Source of the DNA: Sulfuricurvum sp.
GTDB lineage: Bacteria > Campylobacterota > Campylobacteria > Campylobacterales > Sulfurimonadaceae
Assembly: GCF_030691015.1 (NCBI RefSeq)
Contig: NZ_JAUYFF010000010.1
Coordinates: 62,001 to 126,000, forward strand
Direction: 5' to 3'
Length of the DNA: 64,000 nucleotides
Shown: piece after piece, positions 1 through 8,668 of the stretch
Layout: each line of letters starts with the position of its first letter
How positions within the stretch are numbered: the first letter of the stretch is position 1
Program-made: the position numbers and the translations under genes
Notes under the pieces: model-generated
The model's input: the letters and a program-made list of their open reading frames with translations, nothing else
Databases searched by the model: none
Told to the model about the DNA's origin: nothing

Positions 1-1016
1 ATTTTTTCATCCAAATCCATAAACGGTTGTGACGCATCGAGAACAAGAAGGGCGATATCGGCAGTTTCGAGCATCTCTTCGGTACGCATAAGGGCGTATT
101 TTTCGATTCCAAGAATTTTTCCCCGTTTACGAATCCCTGCGGTATCGATGAAGGTAATTTTTTTATCCCCATACTCCACCATCTCATCGATTGGGTCGAT
201 GGTTGTCCCTGCAACGGAACTGACTACCGAGCGATCTTCTCCGAGCAAAGCGTTAAGCAATGAGCTTTTCCCAACATTGACACGACCGATGATCGCTACT
301 TTCATCTGATTAACGTCACCCGCTTCGTACTCTTTGACGATTCCGCGATACGCCTCTTCGAGTGCTTCGATCGACGTCTCCTCTTCTTCACCATCCTCTT
401 CAGGAATAAAGAACCCATCGTCCTCATCTTCATCAAACTCTTCATCATCCGAAGAGGCTTTCAATGCCGCATCAAATCCGTCCATCTCATCTTCTTCTGC
501 CATTTCGGCTTCAGGTTTAACGATAGCAGATTCAGGGAGTTCAGACGCAATCCAGTTTAGAAGCGGAAGAACCGAACGGTTATGGGAAACGGAAATACCG
601 AAAATACGCTCTGTCCCGAACTCATAATATTCCCAAAGCTTCTCTTGCATCTTGTCATTGTCGATTTTATTAACGACCAATGCAATCGCTTTTCCCATCG
701 ACTCAAGCTCATAAAAAAGCTTTTTATCGTCCTCTTCGGGGAGACTCTTACCATCCACCATAAAGAGAATAATGTCCGCTTCATGTGCCGCTTTGAGAGA
801 TTTTTCTTTGATCCGATCGAAGAGTTCACACCCCTCATCCAATCCACCCGTATCGAGAATTTCGACCTCTTTGTCCACCACTACGGCAACCCGTTTTTTG
901 ACATCGCGTGTAGTACCTGCTTGTTCAGAGGTAATCGCATCACGCTGTTTCAGCAAACGGTTAAAGAGGGAACTTTTTCCGACGTTCGGACGACCGATAA
1001 TCGCTAATTTTTTCAT
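1..1016 (-). CDS. der: Ribosome biogenesis GTPase Der (EngA), C-terminus cut off by window edge
   Basis: Double-domain GTPase needed for maturation of the 50S ribosomal subunit. The minus-strand frame opens at ATG 1016 and stays open for 338 codons to base 1, so the rest of G domain 2 and the KH-like domain are outside the window. G domain 1 has P-loop GRPNVGKSS (residues 8-16) and switch AGTTRD. G domain 2 has GRVNVGKSS (about 244-252, Val instead of the usual Pro) and AGTTIDP. The linker between them (about 165-215) is extremely acidic, mostly Asp/Glu, and longer than in E. coli Der. It is divergent from the phosphoribosyltransferase gene and shares a symmetrical promoter region with it. 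Identity is secure from the tandem G domains. Confidence 0.95.
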   Translation of the reverse strand, partial: MKKLAIIGRPNVGKSSLFNRLLKQRDAITSEQAGTTRDVKKRVAVVVDKEVEILDTGGLDEGCELFDRIKEKSLKAAHEADIILFMVDGKSLPEEDDKKLFYELESMGKAIALVVNKIDNDKMQEKLWEYYEFGTERIFGISVSHNRSVLPLLNWIASELPESAIVKPEAEMAEEDEMDGFDAALKASSDDEEFDEDEDDGFFIPEEDGEEEETSIEALEEAYRGIVKEYEAGDVNQMKVAIIGRVNVGKSSLLNALLGEDRSVVSSVAGTTIDPIDEMVEYGDKKITFIDTAGIRKRGKILGIEKYALMRTEEMLETADIALLVLDASQPFMDLDEK

Positions 1017-1086
1017 AGACTTCCTAGTATTTATGCCTTTGCGAGACGCTAATCTCGATTGGCTGCGCTTATGTTGCGTTTTAGTG

Positions 1087-1119
1087 CTGCGCTATAATTG
1101 ATATTTTATTATAGCGCAG
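1087..1119. promoter_or_regulatory. Symmetrical divergent promoter (12-bp inverted repeat with TATAAT in each arm)
   Basis: Left arm 1087-1098 and right arm 1108-1119 are perfect 12-base reverse complements around a 9-base centre. Each arm ends in a consensus -10 hexamer: TATAAT at 1093-1098 on the plus strand, reading towards the phosphoribosyltransferase, and TATAAT at 1113-1108 on the minus strand, reading towards der. The two promoters therefore overlap and should be mutually exclusive or share a regulator. The repeat and hexamers are seen directly; promoter function is inferred. Confidence 0.65.
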
Positions 1120-1143
1120 ATGCCCTTATGATATGATTTCAAA

Positions 1144-1599
1144 ATGATATACTATGATTATAAACAATTTTGTACCGACATCCAACGTTTGAGTCAACCC
1201 TGCGAATCTTTCCAAGCGGATACCGTGATCGCTATTGCGCGCGGGGGTATGACACTGGGACACGCCCTCGCAATGCGTCTGGATATCCGCAATCTGCAAA
1301 GCATCCGCGTAGAGAGCTACGACGCGGATGTCCAACGTAATGAGGTGAGCATTTTAGGCCAATGCGATCTTTCATCCTCAAAACGGGTTCTTGTCGTCGA
1401 TGATATCGTCGACAGCGGTCAGACACTGTTCGCACTTTTGCCCCTTTTACGTTCAAGCCACCCCCATTGCGAATTTAGAGTCGCAACCCTCTTTACCAAA
1501 CACACGGCTCTTGTTCAACCTGACTTTTTCTTACACGAAGCTACGGAGTGGATCGACTTTTTTTGGGAAAGAGATTTTTTAAAAAGCGATTCGATATAA
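1144..1599 (+). CDS. Purine phosphoribosyltransferase (Gpt/xanthine-guanine type)
   Basis: Type I phosphoribosyltransferase of 151 residues, predicted to join PRPP to a purine base (xanthine/guanine/hypoxanthine salvage). The PRPP-binding signature [14 protein letters not shown] is at about 80-93, an ARGG loop follows the first core strand (about 32-35), and the end WIDFFWERD resembles the base-binding hood of Gpt-like enzymes. Length fits Gpt (about 150 residues). The ATG at 1144 is preceded by TATGAT plus six bases, so a short-leader or leaderless transcript from a second promoter is possible besides the TATAAT at 1093. Substrate preference cannot be told from sequence. Confidence 0.85.
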   Translation: MIYYDYKQFCTDIQRLSQPCESFQADTVIAIARGGMTLGHALAMRLDIRNLQSIRVESYDADVQRNEVSILGQCDLSSSKRVLVVDDIVDSGQTLFALLPLLRSSHPHCEFRVATLFTKHTALVQPDFFLHEATEWIDFFWERDFLKSDSI

Positions 1600-1600
1600 T
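1595..1600 (+). promoter_or_regulatory. -10 box upstream of metK
   Basis: TATAAT lies over the stop codon of the phosphoribosyltransferase gene, 43 bases before the metK ATG. The position suits a sigma70-type promoter; no -35 box is evident, as is usual in Campylobacterota. Confidence 0.55.
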
Positions 1601-1642
1601 CCGCTCAACCACAAAAAAATTATATTTCCGCTAAGGATATTT

Positions 1643-2800
1643 ATGCCTAAAGAATACATTTTTACATCCGAATCTGTCACAGAGGGGCATCCCGATAAAA
1701 TGGCCGATCAAATCAGTGACGCCATTTTAGACTACATCATCGAGCATGATCCAAAAGCTCGTGTCGCTTGTGAAACGCTCGTATCCAACGGCTTTTGCGT
1801 CATCGCCGGTGAGCTTAAAACCACTGCCTATGCTCCGATGCAAGAGATCGCCCGTCAGGTTGTTCGCGAAATCGGATACACCGATGCGACATACGGTTTT
1901 GATTATCGCTCGTGTGCCGTTCTCAACGGTATCGGCGAACAGTCTCCCGATATTAACCAAGGGGTTGACCAAGAAGACGGAGAAATCGGAGCGGGAGACC
2001 AAGGATTAATGTTCGGTTATGCATGCCGCGAAACCGACGTATTAATGCCGTTGCCGATCTACCTTTCTCACCGTCTTGCCGAAAGACTCGCACAGGTGCG
2101 CAAAGAGGGGATTATCCCCTACCTCCGTCCTGATGGAAAAACCCAAGTGAGTATCCGTTACGTCGATGACAAACCGGTCTCTGTCGAAACCGTCGTTGTC
2201 TCCACCCAGCATGCCCCTGAAATTTCTCAGGAGAGACTCCACCTTGATGTTATTAACGAAGTGATCAAATATGTCATCCCATCAGAGCTCATGAGCCCGA
2301 ATATCGTCTACCACATTAACCCGACAGGTAAATTTGTTATCGGCGGTCCTCAAGGAGATGCGGGATTGACAGGGCGTAAAATTATTGTCGATACCTACGG
2401 CGGAGCGTGTCCCCACGGCGGGGGAGCTTTCAGCGGAAAAGACCCGACCAAAGTGGATCGCTCAGCCGCCTATGCCGCCCGCTATGTCGCTAAAAATCTC
2501 GTGGCATCCGGTGCGTGTGAGCGTGCAACAATCCAAGTATCGTATGCGATCGGCGTTGTTAAACCGATCTCCATTATGGTCAATGCACACGGAACCGCTG
2601 TTGTCCCTGAGGAAAAATTGGAAAGCTGTGTTAAAGAGCTCTTTAACCTTACACCAAAAGGGATTATCGAATCGCTTGACTTACTTCGCCCGATTTATCG
2701 TAAAACAGCGGCATACGGCCATTTTGGACGTGAACTACCTGAGTTTACATGGGAAAAAACCGATAAAGTTGATGCAATCAAAGCCTATTTAGGACTCTAA
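1643..2800 (+). CDS. metK: S-adenosylmethionine synthetase
   Basis: Makes S-adenosylmethionine from methionine and ATP in the cytoplasm, supplying methyl groups and polyamine precursors. The 385 residues match the family length. Hallmarks are [15 protein letters not shown] near the N-terminus, the [12 protein letters not shown] signature at about 114-125, and the phosphate-binding loop [17 protein letters not shown] at about 254-270. The start ATG 1643 follows an AAGGA ribosome site. It is transcribed alone or with the following ferredoxin gene; a small hairpin lies after its stop. Confidence 0.98.
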   Translation: MPKEYIFTSESVTEGHPDKMADQISDAILDYIIEHDPKARVACETLVSNGFCVIAGELKTTAYAPMQEIARQVVREIGYTDATYGFDYRSCAVLNGIGEQSPDINQGVDQEDGEIGAGDQGLMFGYACRETDVLMPLPIYLSHRLAERLAQVRKEGIIPYLRPDGKTQVSIRYVDDKPVSVETVVVSTQHAPEISQERLHLDVINEVIKYVIPSELMSPNIVYHINPTGKFVIGGPQGDAGLTGRKIIVDTYGGACPHGGGAFSGKDPTKVDRSAAYAARYVAKNLVASGACERATIQVSYAIGVVKPISIMVNAHGTAVVPEEKLESCVKELFNLTPKGIIESLDLLRPIYRKTAAYGHFGRELPEFTWEKTDKVDAIKAYLGL

Positions 2801-2842
2801 CTTACACTTCCGTAACACTCCCACAATAATCTACATTATCCT

Positions 2843-2859
2843 CACCTATTTTTTAGGTG
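2843..2859 (+). terminator. Small hairpin after metK
   Basis: CACCTA and TAGGTG form a 6-bp stem around five T residues, 43 bases after the metK stop. No clear T run follows, so termination is weak or doubtful. Confidence 0.3.
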
Positions 2860-2914
2860 GGTTTAAAATTCTTCTGTTATAGTTACCCCATATTTATCAA
2901 CCAAGGAGAACCCT

Positions 2915-3199
2915 ATGGCAGTAATCATTAATGATACCTGTATTAACTGCGGCGCTTGTATCGACGAGTGCCCAGTAGAAGCGATCGTAGACGAGGACGA
3001 TAACCCAACGGGTGAAGAGATCTATTACGTTCACGGCGACAAATGTGTCGAATGTGTCGGTCACCACGACGAACCGGCTTGTGCAACAGCATGTCCGACT
3101 GAGGGTTGTATCACATGGGATGAGATCGGTGCAAGCCCAGCTCACCGTGATGATATCACAGCAGAAATGCGTTCTTCAAAAGCAAACGTCGTTAACTAA
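2915..3199 (+). CDS. 2[4Fe-4S] ferredoxin, Alvin (Chromatium) type
   Basis: Small electron carrier of 94 residues with two [4Fe-4S] clusters. The first ligand set is C9-x2-C12-x2-C15-x3-C19. The second is C44-x2-C47-x8-C56-x3-C60, the expanded spacing of the Alvin/YfhL subfamily; C65 is an extra cysteine. The protein is acidic, as expected. ATG 2915 has a strong AAGGAG site eight bases upstream, and TATAGT at 2878-2883 is a possible -10. It sits before ndk, an arrangement common in Campylobacterota. Its redox partner cannot be read from sequence. Confidence 0.93.
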   Translation: MAVIINDTCINCGACIDECPVEAIVDEDDNPTGEEIYYVHGDKCVECVGHHDEPACATACPTEGCITWDEIGASPAHRDDITAEMRSSKANVVN

Positions 3200-3221
3200 T
3201 TCTCTATTTATACGACACTCT

Positions 3222-3244
3222 CCAAAGGGGATTTACCCCTTTGG
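3222..3244 (+). terminator. Hairpin terminator after ferredoxin gene
   Basis: CCAAAGGGG (3222-3230) and CCCCTTTGG (3236-3244) form a perfect 9-bp stem with a 5-base loop, starting 23 bases after the ferredoxin stop. The following DNA is T-rich but without an unbroken T tract. Confidence 0.55.
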
Positions 3245-3310
3245 TTACGCTAATTCTTCTTTGTTTTCTTTCTTTCACCATCTTTAATCTTACTTAAATT
3301 ATTGTTTCGC

Positions 3311-3316
3311 TATAAT
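3311..3316 (+). promoter_or_regulatory. -10 box upstream of ndk
   Basis: TATAAT, preceded by a T-rich stretch and GC, lies 36 bases before the ndk ATG. This is a typical Campylobacterota promoter and probably drives the ndk to fabH run. Confidence 0.6.
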
Positions 3317-3352
3317 CCCGTTCTATTTTTTACACACAAAACAGGAGCATTG

Positions 3353-3766
3353 ATGGAACAAACATTGTCAATCATCAAGCCAGACGCCGTAGCAAAAGGT
3401 GTCATCGGTAAAATTTTGGATCGTTTCGAAAGTAACGGCCTTAAAATCGCGGCTATGAAAAAAGTTCAACTCTCACGTCAAGACGCTGAAGCGTTTTACG
3501 CAGTACACGCTGCCCGCCCTTTCTTCAACGACCTCGTTGATTTCATGGTAAGCGGCCCGGTTGTTATCACCGTTCTTGAGGGCGAAAACGCTGTTCTTAA
3601 AAACCGCGATTTGATGGGTGCAACGAATCCTAAAGAAGCGGCTGCCGGAACAATCCGTGCAGATTTCGCTGAAAACATCGATGCTAATGCGGTTCACGGA
3701 AGTGACTCTGCTGAAAATGCGGCAATTGAAATCGCATTTTTCTTTTCAGGACGCGAGATTTCGTAA
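3353..3766 (+). CDS. ndk: Nucleoside diphosphate kinase
   Basis: Equilibrates nucleoside di- and triphosphates by a ping-pong phosphohistidine mechanism. The 137 residues match bacterial Ndk. The N-terminus [15 protein letters not shown] and the active-site block [12 protein letters not shown] (catalytic His115) are diagnostic. The start is taken at ATG 3353, after AGGAG at 3343-3347; an upstream in-frame extension to 3302 has no ribosome site and would overlap the promoter. It is first in a tight run with DUF177, rpmF, plsX and fabH. Confidence 0.97.
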   Translation: MEQTLSIIKPDAVAKGVIGKILDRFESNGLKIAAMKKVQLSRQDAEAFYAVHAARPFFNDLVDFMVSGPVVITVLEGENAVLKNRDLMGATNPKEAAAGTIRADFAENIDANAVHGSDSAENAAIEIAFFFSGREIS

Positions 3767-3771
3767 TCACC

Positions 3772-4143
3772 ATGAAAATAGCATTTAAAAAATTGGGATC
3801 ACTGCCGCTTCATTTTGAGGTAAATAGTGACAATGCTCTTTTTTCAGGTGATTTACTCATGAAAAAAAGCAATCTTGCCCAATTAAACGGTACAATTACA
3901 GGGAGTATTTCGATCCCTTGTGATCTGTGTGCCGAAGAGGTAGAAAACTCTTTGAACGAAGAGATTACTTTTTACCTTAGCGATGGATTATACGAGGGCA
4001 ACGACGAAGAGTTGGATGTCGTCGAAATCGACAAATCGATGATTGATTTAGAAGAACTTCTCAAATCAGAAATCGAGCTGATCAAAAGCGACTATTTTTG
4101 TTGCGAAAACTGCGAAGGAACCTCGTTAGATCGAGAGTTCTAA
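3772..4143 (+). CDS. DUF177 (YceD-like) protein
   Basis: Member of the DUF177/YceD family, linked by family knowledge to 23S rRNA accumulation and almost always encoded just before rpmF, as here (25-base gap). The 123-residue protein is acidic. It has two cysteine pairs: CDLC (about 46-49) in the family core and a second cluster CCENC near 115, which together could bind a metal; that is inference. It starts five bases after ndk. The exact molecular role is not established. Confidence 0.85.
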   Translation: MKIAFKKLGSLPLHFEVNSDNALFSGDLLMKKSNLAQLNGTITGSISIPCDLCAEEVENSLNEEITFYLSDGLYEGNDEELDVVEIDKSMIDLEELLKSEIELIKSDYFCCENCEGTSLDREF

Positions 4144-4168
4144 AACCAAATAGAAAGGACTATAAAAG

Positions 4169-4318
4169 ATGGCAGTACCTAAAAGAAGAGTGAGTCATTC
4201 TCGCGCCGCAAAACGCAGAACTCACTATAAAATTTCTCTTGCTCGTCCCGTAAAAGATAAAGACGGCACGTACAAATTGTCTCACTATGTCAACCCGACA
4301 ACCGGTGAGTATAAATAA
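4169..4318 (+). CDS. rpmF: 50S ribosomal protein L32
   Basis: Ribosomal protein of 49 residues. The N-terminus [20 protein letters not shown] is the family signature. This copy lacks the zinc-binding CxxC pairs of some L32 proteins (C-minus form). AGGAC precedes the ATG. It lies between DUF177 and plsX, three bases before the plsX start, in the classic arrangement that ties ribosome and fatty-acid synthesis genes together. Confidence 0.97.
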   Translation: MAVPKRRVSHSRAAKRRTHYKISLARPVKDKDGTYKLSHYVNPTTGEYK

Positions 4319-4321
4319 TCG

Positions 4322-5311
4322 ATGATTAGAATTGCAATTGATGCAATGGGCGGGGACTTCGGTCCCGAACCGATTGTTAAAGGGACACTTGAAGCTCTAA
4401 AAGAAGTAAAGTTTCAACCAATTCTAGTTGGTAAAAAAGATGAGATCTTATCTTTATTACCCAAGGGCTATAAAGATAAGATTTTAATTGTCGAAGCATC
4501 TGACGTTATCGATATGGGTGATGCGGCTACCGATGCACTTAAGCGTCAAGAGAGTTCCATCTATAAAGCGATCGAACTGGTTCGTAACGGCGAAGCCGAC
4601 GGCGTTGTCAGTGCAGGCCATAGCGGTGCGACCATGACATTGGCGACACTGCGCCTCGGACGACTCAAAAATGTTTTGCGTCCCGCATTGGTAACCTCAA
4701 TGCCGACAAAAAGCGGTAAACGCAGTATCTTGATGGATGCCGGTGCCAATGTCGACTGCAAAGCAGAACACCTTTTCCAATTCGGAATTATGGGATACTA
4801 CTACGCTCAAGATATGTTCAAACTGGAGAATCCGCGCGTCGGCTTACTGGCTAACGGTGAAGAAGATTCAAAAGGGAACGAAGTTACCAAAGAGACTTTT
4901 AAATTGCTCGAAGGGCAAAAAGGGTTTATCGGTAACGTCGAAGGGAATAATATCTTTGACGGAAGTTGTGATGTTATCGTCTGTGACGGGTTTATCGGAA
5001 ATCTTGTTCTCAAGGCTTCTGAGGGTGTAGCATCAACCATAGGCTATTTTATCAAAGAGTACATCCGGAAATCACCGGTGGCGATTACCGGCGCGCTCTT
5101 GATGCGTAAGGTCTTTAAACTTCTTAAGAAGCAGATTGATTATGCTGAAATCGGCGGAGCACCGTTAGTCGGTATCAAAGGGTGTGCTATCGTAAGTCAC
5201 GGAAAAAGCAACCCTAAAGCGATTAAAAATGCAATTTTTCAAGCCATTCGCTATGTTAATACCGGCGTAAATGAGCATATTGAGAATCGTCTCGAAGAGC
5301 TTAAAAAATAA
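4322..5311 (+). CDS. plsX: Phosphate acyltransferase PlsX
   Basis: Converts acyl-ACP to acyl-phosphate, the acyl donor for PlsY in phospholipid synthesis. It is a peripheral membrane enzyme of 329 residues, normal length. The N-terminus [20 protein letters not shown], the SAGHSGATM block near 96-104, and the C-terminal [13 protein letters not shown] motif are characteristic. It is joined to rpmF by a three-base gap and followed by fabH, so it is probably co-transcribed from the ndk promoter. Confidence 0.97.
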   Translation: MIRIAIDAMGGDFGPEPIVKGTLEALKEVKFQPILVGKKDEILSLLPKGYKDKILIVEASDVIDMGDAATDALKRQESSIYKAIELVRNGEADGVVSAGHSGATMTLATLRLGRLKNVLRPALVTSMPTKSGKRSILMDAGANVDCKAEHLFQFGIMGYYYAQDMFKLENPRVGLLANGEEDSKGNEVTKETFKLLEGQKGFIGNVEGNNIFDGSCDVIVCDGFIGNLVLKASEGVASTIGYFIKEYIRKSPVAITGALLMRKVFKLLKKQIDYAEIGGAPLVGIKGCAIVSHGKSNPKAIKNAIFQAIRYVNTGVNEHIENRLEELKK

Positions 5312-5337
5312 ACTTCGATCCCTTATAAAGGCTAATT

Positions 5338-6336
5338 ATGTACGCTGCGTTTCGTTCTATCGGAGCTTATGTTCCCTCTAAAATCCTTACCAATGCTGAG
5401 CTTGAAGTGATGGTCGATACCACGGATGAGTGGATTACAAAACGTACCGGAATCAAAGAGCGCCATATTGCTGCGGAAAACGAAACAACCAGTGATATGG
5501 GCGTGAAAGCGGCTGAAAAAGCGATTAAGCGAAGCGGAATCGACAAAAGCCAAATCGATATGCTCATTTGCGCTACGATCTCCCCCGATTATTTCTGTAT
5601 GCCCTCAACAGCAACCATCATCGCCACCAAACTGGGGCTGGAAAAAGTTACCGCTTTTGACGTATCCGCTGCATGTACTGGATTTGTCTATGCCCTCAGT
5701 GTTGCAAAAGCATTTATCGAATCGGGAATGAAAAAAAATGTCCTCATCGTCGGGGCTGAACGTCTCAGTACCATTACCGATTATACCGATCGCGGAACCT
5801 GCATCCTCTTCGGTGACGGTGCGGGCGCAGCGGTAATCAGCGCAACAGCCGATAAATCAGAAGCTATCATCGATATCCACACAGGATCTGACGGTTCATT
5901 TGCCGATTTACTTATGACACCAAACGGCGGAAGCGGATCTGCGCATGATGAACTCGATCGTGAAGCAGCTGGATGCTTTATGCGTATGAAAGGGAACGAA
6001 ACCTTTAAAGTGGCTGTTCGTACCCTTACCAGTGATGTTATAGAGATATTAGAACAAAATAATATTGCCTCATCTGCCATTAAACACTTCGTCCCTCATC
6101 AAGCCAATTATCGTATCATTAAAGCGGTCGGGGATGCATTGGAACTCAAAGAAGAACAAGTTGTTCTCACGGTAGAGAAGTACGGAAATACCTCCGGTGC
6201 TTCTATCCCAATGGCGATCAACGATATCTACGAATCGGGTCGATTACAAGAGGGAGATTTAATGCTCCTTGATGCTTTCGGCGGCGGTTTAACATGGGGA
6301 AGCGCACTCGTTCCGTTTGCAGGAAAAGGTATATAA
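5338..6336 (+). CDS. fabH: 3-oxoacyl-ACP synthase III (FabH)
   Basis: Condenses acetyl-CoA with malonyl-ACP to begin fatty-acid synthesis. The thiolase-fold catalytic triad is complete: Cys113 in SAACTGF, His254 in VPHQANYR and Asn284 in YGNTSGAS. Length of 332 residues is normal. It is the last gene of the DUF177-rpmF-plsX-fabH cluster, 26 bases after plsX. A weak hairpin that could act as terminator lies just downstream, before the HIT gene. Confidence 0.98.
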   Translation: MYAAFRSIGAYVPSKILTNAELEVMVDTTDEWITKRTGIKERHIAAENETTSDMGVKAAEKAIKRSGIDKSQIDMLICATISPDYFCMPSTATIIATKLGLEKVTAFDVSAACTGFVYALSVAKAFIESGMKKNVLIVGAERLSTITDYTDRGTCILFGDGAGAAVISATADKSEAIIDIHTGSDGSFADLLMTPNGGSGSAHDELDREAAGCFMRMKGNETFKVAVRTLTSDVIEILEQNNIASSAIKHFVPHQANYRIIKAVGDALELKEEQVVLTVEKYGNTSGASIPMAINDIYESGRLQEGDLMLLDAFGGGLTWGSALVPFAGKGI

Positions 6337-6356
6337 CTAAACACTTTTGATACAAT

Positions 6357-6381
6357 AAAAGACTTTTCAATAAGGTCTTTT
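6357..6381 (+). promoter_or_regulatory. Hairpin abutting the HIT gene start codon
   Basis: AAAAGAC (6357-6363) and GTCTTTT (6375-6381) form a 7-bp stem ending exactly at the ATG. The likely ribosome site AAGG (6372-6375) is at the loop/stem edge. TACAAT at 6351-6356 may be a -10 box. It could be a fabH terminator ending in four Ts or a translation-modulating hairpin; the sequence does not decide. Confidence 0.35.
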
Positions 6382-6753
6382 ATGATGTATTCCAACCCTC
6401 TTATCACTATCGAAATCCACGAATCCGAAATCCCTTGGCTAAAAATCTTTACACAAACTCCTCATAAAGAGTTCTCCGAATGCTCAAGTGAAGAGAAAAA
6501 AATGATTTGGGACGCACTCGATATTATCGAAAAAGAGATGCTGGAGTATTTCAAACCTCACAAAATCAATATCGCATCCTTTGGAAATATGTTACCGAGG
6601 GTTCATTGGCATATCATGGCACGCTTTAAAAATGACAGCTACTTTCCGGAACCGATGTGGGGGATGAAACAAAGAGAGGAGTTTGAATTAGAGGCTCCAA
6701 TGGAGCCTTTTTTGGAGAAGGTAAGACGAGAGTTAGACTCCCGCTTGAATTAA
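6382..6753 (+). CDS. HIT-family protein, atypical active site
   Basis: Histidine-triad family protein of 123 residues; members hydrolyse dinucleoside polyphosphates or nucleotidyl linkages. The core NMLPRVHWHIMARF (about 69-82) aligns with the usual N-x-V-P-H-x-H-W-H block, with His75 and His77 kept but the first His of the triad replaced by Arg73. The start could be ATG 6382 or 6385. It ends convergently with the DEAD-box helicase, the stops overlapping by four bases. The substrate is unknown. Confidence 0.8.
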   Translation: MMYSNPLITIEIHESEIPWLKIFTQTPHKEFSECSSEEKKMIWDALDIIEKEMLEYFKPHKINIASFGNMLPRVHWHIMARFKNDSYFPEPMWGMKQREEFELEAPMEPFLEKVRRELDSRLN

Positions 6754-8351
6754 TAACGAGGTTTTGGTTTTTGTCCGCTAAAACTGCGTGAACGATCACT
6801 ACGATCATTTCCACCGCGTTCACCGCCAGAACTACTACGCTCTCCGCCGCCACTACGTTCGCCACTGCCTGAAGCATTACGATCGTTGTTACCACGGTAT
6901 CCGCCTCCGCCACTGCGGTTTCCACCGCTACGGTTACGGTTAAATCCGCCGCTGCGTTGTCCGCCGCGATCACCACGACTTGCCAAATTGCTTAGAATTT
7001 TTTCCAAACGCTCAGCCGCAATACCGATGTTATTCGGTCCAGCAACGGTATTGCGCTCCATCAATACAGAGATCAATTTATAGGCGATTTGCTCTTGATC
7101 ATAATCTTGTTTCAACAAATCAAGCACTTTATGCGCCTCGTCATAGACGTGTTGTTTTTCAATTTCACGAACCAAGCGGCTTACTTGTGCTTCTTTAACA
7201 TCCAATTTACTTGGAATATAAGCGTGTTCCATCGTGGTACCGACTTTTGAGCGGATACGTTGAAGTTCTTTGAACTCGAGTGGAGTAACCAAAGTGATTG
7301 CTACCCCTTTTTTACCCGCACGTCCTGTACGTCCGATACGGTGAACATAGCTCTCAGGGTCAAACGGAATATGGTAGTTGAAAACGTGGGTAACATCATC
7401 AATGTGCAATCCGCGCGCCGCAACGTCGGTTGCGATCAATACGTCAACCGCATCGGTTTTAAGCCCTTTAATAACGCTTTCACGTTGACGTTGCTCCATA
7501 TCACCGTGTAAACCTTTTGCCATATAACCGGCAGCCGAGAGAACATTAGAGAGACGGTCAACCTCTTTTTTCGTACGACAAAATACAACTGTTTTTTTCG
7601 CATCTTCGGAATCCATAAGACGGATAATCGCATCATCACGCTCTGATTCTTCGATAACGTAGTATTGTTGTGTGATATCCGTATTCGTTGTCTCTGATTT
7701 GGTAATAGAGGCAAAAAACGGATTGACCAAAATACGCTCAGCAAGCTGTTTAATCGGAGCCGGCATGGTTGCTGAGAAAAGAAGTGTTTGACGTTCTGTC
7801 GGCAAATAGGTGAAAATCTCATTGATATCGTCCAAAAAGCCCATATCAAGCATTTCGTCCGCTTCGTCCAAAATAACGGTTGATGGGGTAAACCCTTTCA
7901 ACATATTACGGCTCAACATATCAAGTAATCGTCCCGGAGTAGCGATGATAACTTGCGCACCGCGCTCAATTAGATCCATTTGACGGTTGTACGATGATCC
8001 GCCGTAAATGGTTACGGTACGGACACCTAAGTGTTTACCGTATTTGAAAATTTCATCACCTACTTGATTCGCAAGTTCACGTGTCGGTGTGATGATGAGG
8101 GCTTCAATTCCCCCTTTTAAATGCATTTTATTCAATGCTGGAAGACCGAATGCCGCTGTTTTACCCGTACCGGTATGGGCTTGTCCGACAACGTCACGCC
8201 CTTCCATAATAACTGGGATAACCATTTGTTGGATCGGACTTGGAGTTTTGAAACCGGCATAATTGATACTTTGCATAATCTCTTTTCTGAGACCGAAAGA
8301 TTCAAATGTGACCAAATTTTCGTCTGTGATTGCTTCTTCTATTACGTTCAT
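6750..8351 (-). CDS. DEAD-box RNA helicase with RGG-rich tail
   Basis: ATP-dependent RNA helicase of 533 residues, of the CsdA/DeaD-RhlE type used in ribosome assembly and RNA turnover, often induced by cold. Motifs in order: Q motif GFKTPSPIQQ, motif I AHTGTGKT (about 57-64), PTRELA, DEADEMLD, SATMP and HRIGRTGRAG. From about residue 455 the tail is low-complexity Gly/Ser/Arg with many RGG-like repeats, an RNA-binding extension. The start is ATG 8351, with AAAGGG upstream; an open frame continues to 8411 but falls in the structured leader. The mRNA leader is about 155 bases long. Confidence 0.95.
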   Translation of the reverse strand: MNVIEEAITDENLVTFESFGLRKEIMQSINYAGFKTPSPIQQMVIPVIMEGRDVVGQAHTGTGKTAAFGLPALNKMHLKGGIEALIITPTRELANQVGDEIFKYGKHLGVRTVTIYGGSSYNRQMDLIERGAQVIIATPGRLLDMLSRNMLKGFTPSTVILDEADEMLDMGFLDDINEIFTYLPTERQTLLFSATMPAPIKQLAERILVNPFFASITKSETTNTDITQQYYVIEESERDDAIIRLMDSEDAKKTVVFCRTKKEVDRLSNVLSAAGYMAKGLHGDMEQRQRESVIKGLKTDAVDVLIATDVAARGLHIDDVTHVFNYHIPFDPESYVHRIGRTGRAGKKGVAITLVTPLEFKELQRIRSKVGTTMEHAYIPSKLDVKEAQVSRLVREIEKQHVYDEAHKVLDLLKQDYDQEQIAYKLISVLMERNTVAGPNNIGIAAERLEKILSNLASRGDRGGQRSGGFNRNRSGGNRSGGGGYRGNNDRNASGSGERSGGGERSSSGGERGGNDRSDRSRSFSGQKPKPRY

Positions 8352-8374
8352 AATAACCCTTTGTATATACGCCA

Positions 8375-8393
8375 CCAGAAAACCTATTTCCGG
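8375..8393 (-). promoter_or_regulatory. Second leader hairpin, next to helicase ribosome site
   Basis: On the minus strand CCGGAAA and TTTCTGG pair with one G-U wobble around a 5-base loop, ending 23 bases before the helicase ATG. Confidence 0.4.
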
Positions 8394-8457
8394 CCAGTTA
8401 CGCTTGCCCACTCATGGGGGAGAGAAATTTTGGATAAGTTTGGATTCTCATCCGCGA

Positions 8458-8501
8458 GGGCACCTTAGAAAAAGATTCGTCAATCTCTTTAGAAGGTACC
8501 C
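8458..8501 (-). promoter_or_regulatory. Nested 44-base hairpin in helicase mRNA leader
   Basis: Read on the minus strand, GGGTACCTT pairs with AAGGTGCCC (9 bp, one G-U). Inside it AAAGAGATT pairs with AATCTTTTT (9 bp, one G-U) around the tetraloop GACG. The two stems are separated by a symmetrical CT/CT internal loop. It begins about eight bases after the predicted transcription start. Long structured leaders that sense RNA-helicase activity or temperature are known for other DEAD-box genes; such a role here is inference. Confidence 0.65.
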
Positions 8502-8515
8502 AAAATTCAAATGGA

Positions 8516-8521
8516 ATTATA
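8516..8521 (-). promoter_or_regulatory. -10 box of the helicase gene
   Basis: TATAAT on the minus strand (8521 to 8516), preceded by TTCAGC, 165 bases upstream of the helicase ATG. Confidence 0.6.
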
Positions 8522-8668
8522 GCTGAATAATTTATAAAGTACACTGATAGTTATAGGTTAGCAAAAGATAAAGATAACCTTTAGTTTCAAATCGTCCCTA
8601 TTTTAATTGATTTTTTTAATCTTTTAAAACTATACTTCCAAAAATGTATACTTAAATAGGAGTTAATA

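Larger units (their letters stand above)
8352..8668. other. 317-base intergenic region: helicase leader plus promoters
   Basis: This is the only stretch over 300 bases without a gene. Its left half is the long minus-strand leader of the helicase mRNA, with two hairpins. A minus-strand TATAAT lies at 8521-8516. The right half, 8522-8668, is AT-rich and holds the plus-strand promoter region of the next small gene: TATACT at 8631-8636 and at 8646-8651 are -10 candidates, and TAGGAG just before ATG 8669 is its ribosome site. No tRNA or open frame with coding character is visible. Confidence 0.7.
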
